From positions 621,001 to 685,000 of the forward strand of contig JACEFZ010024509.1 in NCBI GenBank assembly GCA_014155875.1: a DNA stretch of 64,000 nt, read 5' to 3'. The translations under genes were made by a program, and so were the position numbers. The stretch comes from Cepaea nemoralis. Lineage: Eukaryota; Mollusca; Gastropoda; Stylommatophora; Helicidae. The notes below the pieces were generated by a model, which had not been told where the DNA came from, did not search any database, and saw only the letters and a list, made by a program, of their open reading frames with translations. Shown here in pieces: positions 62,123 through 64,000 of the stretch. Numbering within the stretch: the first letter of the stretch is position 1; every line of letters begins with the position of its first letter.

Positions 62123-63367
62123 TTCTAACCTGACACACATGTCTAAATAAAGACAACATTATTAGAATGTGTGTCGGTTCAGCGAAATGAAAACTGCTGT
62201 GTGCAAGTAAGTTCACTATACCCATTTTTACGTCTTCGGACGTTCTGTGAATATAGTGCTAGACTAAACTCACAAGTCTATAGACCAAGTGGAACTCGTA
62301 GAGTGATTTGGTCAATATCACACCTACTGCTTTCCCTCCCTAAGACGTTTCTTGGTACCCACTCCAGGCTAGGCCGATTAGGGAGACCAGTTGGATTTTA
62401 AAATGCTCCTGGGCGCGAATTCGAGTCCATGACTCACGGAGATGGTGTTTAAACCTCTGCCGATGCTATTGAATATGTTACTCTCCTCTTCATTTTCTCT
62501 CTTTCTTTCTCTTCCACTGACAAGAAAATACACTGAGTTCAATCCAACGAAGAAACATGTGACATTTTTTTTTTCTGGACTCGAACCAGCCTCATAAAAC
62601 AGGTAATTGTAAAATGTTTACAAGTTTCATCGAGTTGTCCGGGAAGGGAGGTCGACGAGGAAGGGAACTGACCACCCAACCCACTATGTCATGGTTTGAA
62701 TATGTGCAGGAATAAAACTTCAAACCAAAACTGCATTATCTGCTGAAGGATTATCTATACCCGTTCCTTTCTTCTCATCCACCTCCTCCCTTCTTCTTCT
62801 GCTCCTCCAACTCCTGCTGCTACTGCTCCTTATTCTTGTTCTTGTCCTTGTTCTTTTTCTTGCTTTTGTCCGTGCTCTTCTGGTTCTTCTCCTTGTTCTT
62901 CTTGTTCTTGCTTTTGTTCATCCTGTTCTTGTCTTTTCTCTTCTTGTTCTTGTTCTTCTTCTTCCATCCCACAACCCTACCTTTTCTTCGTTATGGTCCC
63001 ACAATTCGTAGACTCATAATCAAGATCTACCACTGCCCCCTACTCACATTAACGTGTGGATGTGTAAGAATACCTATGTCTTCCGTGTCTTCAGTTTCAA
63101 TCTAGACTGTCTGTTGTCCGCCCCGTGGCCGCTTGACTTCACTTATAGACTTTAGACAAGTGTTCACCCAGGATTCAAGGCAGTAACAAGATCAAGGGTA
63201 GCGAGTGTTGGACGAAACAGAGTCTACTGAAGCCACGGGGAGTTCATACCCAAGACTGGAAGAACGCCGTCTGACACACTAGCAACTGTAATGTTGGCGT
63301 CATTAAAACAAACACAAACACTATTTTTTAAAGCTTGCATGACTACATACACATACAGACGCTCGCG

Positions 63368-63370
<3 letters not shown>

Positions 63371-63410
<40 letters not shown>

Positions 63411-63437
63411 ACGCGTGTGTGTGTGTGTGTGTGTGTA
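63371..63437. repeat. (CA)n then (GT)n microsatellite
   Basis: CA run followed by ACGC and a GT run, able to fold back. The left half is shared with 8084-8126. Confidence 0.92.
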
Positions 63438-64000
63438 TGTGTCAGATCTTAGTCAGACATGACTGAGCTACCGTATGGCAGTAGACCGTACTACCTGCTT
63501 TCTGTTAGCGCTGAATGTTGGGCGGCGCTTACCAAACCCGACACCCAACATTGTGCCAACGGCTTCGGGCGGAAGAACGCAATTGGGAGGGCACAAGCCT
63601 TAACCTGGTTAGAAGAAATGCTATCTAAAGACCAAAATGTCATGGAAGGCAGATTAGGCCGTAAGCCTTTGTTGGCAGCTGGTCTAGTATCGAACCTTCG
63701 ACAGGCGGAAAGTTAGAGCATTGCTTTGCTGATCCCTCATCTTCTGCAGGTCGTCTTGTTCCAGACGTATAGGTGTTACCTTTCCTCTGGAGTGAACTAG
63801 GCAGGCAGAGAGAGGGATCATACTACATGGGCAACACATGATCTCTATATTTTAGCCTAGGCTTTGTGCTATGGAGAGGTATAACTCCATCCCTGGTCTT
63901 AACTCGTCTCGGAATCACAGCGAAAGGTTGCAGTTACGAGTTATAAGTCCTTGTCAATTGGCGTAGACATGGAACGCCAGGGGTAGCCTCTGACGGTGGA
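63438..64000. other. Unassigned end of window, possible SINE head
   Basis: No protein domain recognised. On the minus strand 63730-63660 has a B-box-like GGTTCGATACTAG about 35 bp after ATGCTCTAACTTT, which could be a tRNA-derived head. The window ends before it could be compared further. Confidence 0.35.

Larger units (their letters stand above)
58797..63420. repeat. Segmental duplication, copy B, right part
   Basis: Collinear with 5794-8130: ACTTACCTTTCAGAAAACT at the start, ATCGATTGGCAATACTCTGT in the middle, TTTTAAAATGCTC and the CA repeat at the end. A hAT element (58962-61535) and a MITE (61614-62122) were inserted after duplication, because copy A shows the uninterrupted sites at about 5947 and 6010. 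Confidence 0.85.

Overview
The window is eukaryotic, gene-poor, repeat-rich nuclear DNA. The evidence is long TA, CA, GA, CTTT and GAA tracts, tRNA-derived SINEs, LINEs, a Penelope-like element, Ty3/gypsy elements, mariner, Tigger and hAT DNA transposons, and intron signals at two BTB-kelch genes. The mix fits a marine lophotrochozoan, possibly a gastropod mollusc; the species is inference. Nothing bacterial, no CRISPR and no operon was seen.

The only genes that look intact are two minus-strand BTB-BACK-kelch paralogs at 2312-4027 and 34074-35777. They sit in a segmental duplication. Copy A is 1210-8130. Copy B is collinear and in the same orientation but stretched over 33625-63420, because about 22 kb of mobile DNA lies in its middle (36436-58796) and more sits in its right part.

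Region by region. 1-1209 is unassigned. 1210-8130 is copy A: a 35-bp minisatellite, kelch gene A, an (ACTA)n-tailed retroelement, a 527-bp GAA/GAG tract and an RNase H LINE fragment. 8138-9161 is a fold-back mariner with a SINE inside. 11253-13890 is a 5'-truncated RTE-type LINE. 17650-21959 is a 4.3-kb non-coding element with TG...CA ends and a 5-bp target duplication. 23650-25838 is a 43-bp minisatellite with a 645-bp higher-order period. 28515-33266 is a Tigger transposon broken by a retroelement whose tail is in turn broken by a second (3.6 kb) copy of the giant element. 33625-36435 is kelch copy B. 37430-40990 is a decayed Ty3/gypsy gag and protease. 41215-47960 is a LINE split by a Penelope-like element with pseudo-LTRs. 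48298-58060 is an annexin-derived pseudogene split by an almost intact 7.9-kb Gmr1-like retrotransposon (48599-56490). 58962-61535 is a hAT element with nested SINE and MITE. 61614-62122 is another hAT MITE.

The strongest biology is in the elements. The 7.9-kb retrotransposon has integrase upstream of reverse transcriptase (the Gmr1 order), near-identical LTRs and a proline-tRNA-like primer site. The giant LTR-like family has no coding sequence. A SINE-like family shares its (ACTA)n tail with an RNase H LINE, and one copy carries the inversion expected from twin priming. Exact target-site duplications allow several nested insertions to be ordered in time.
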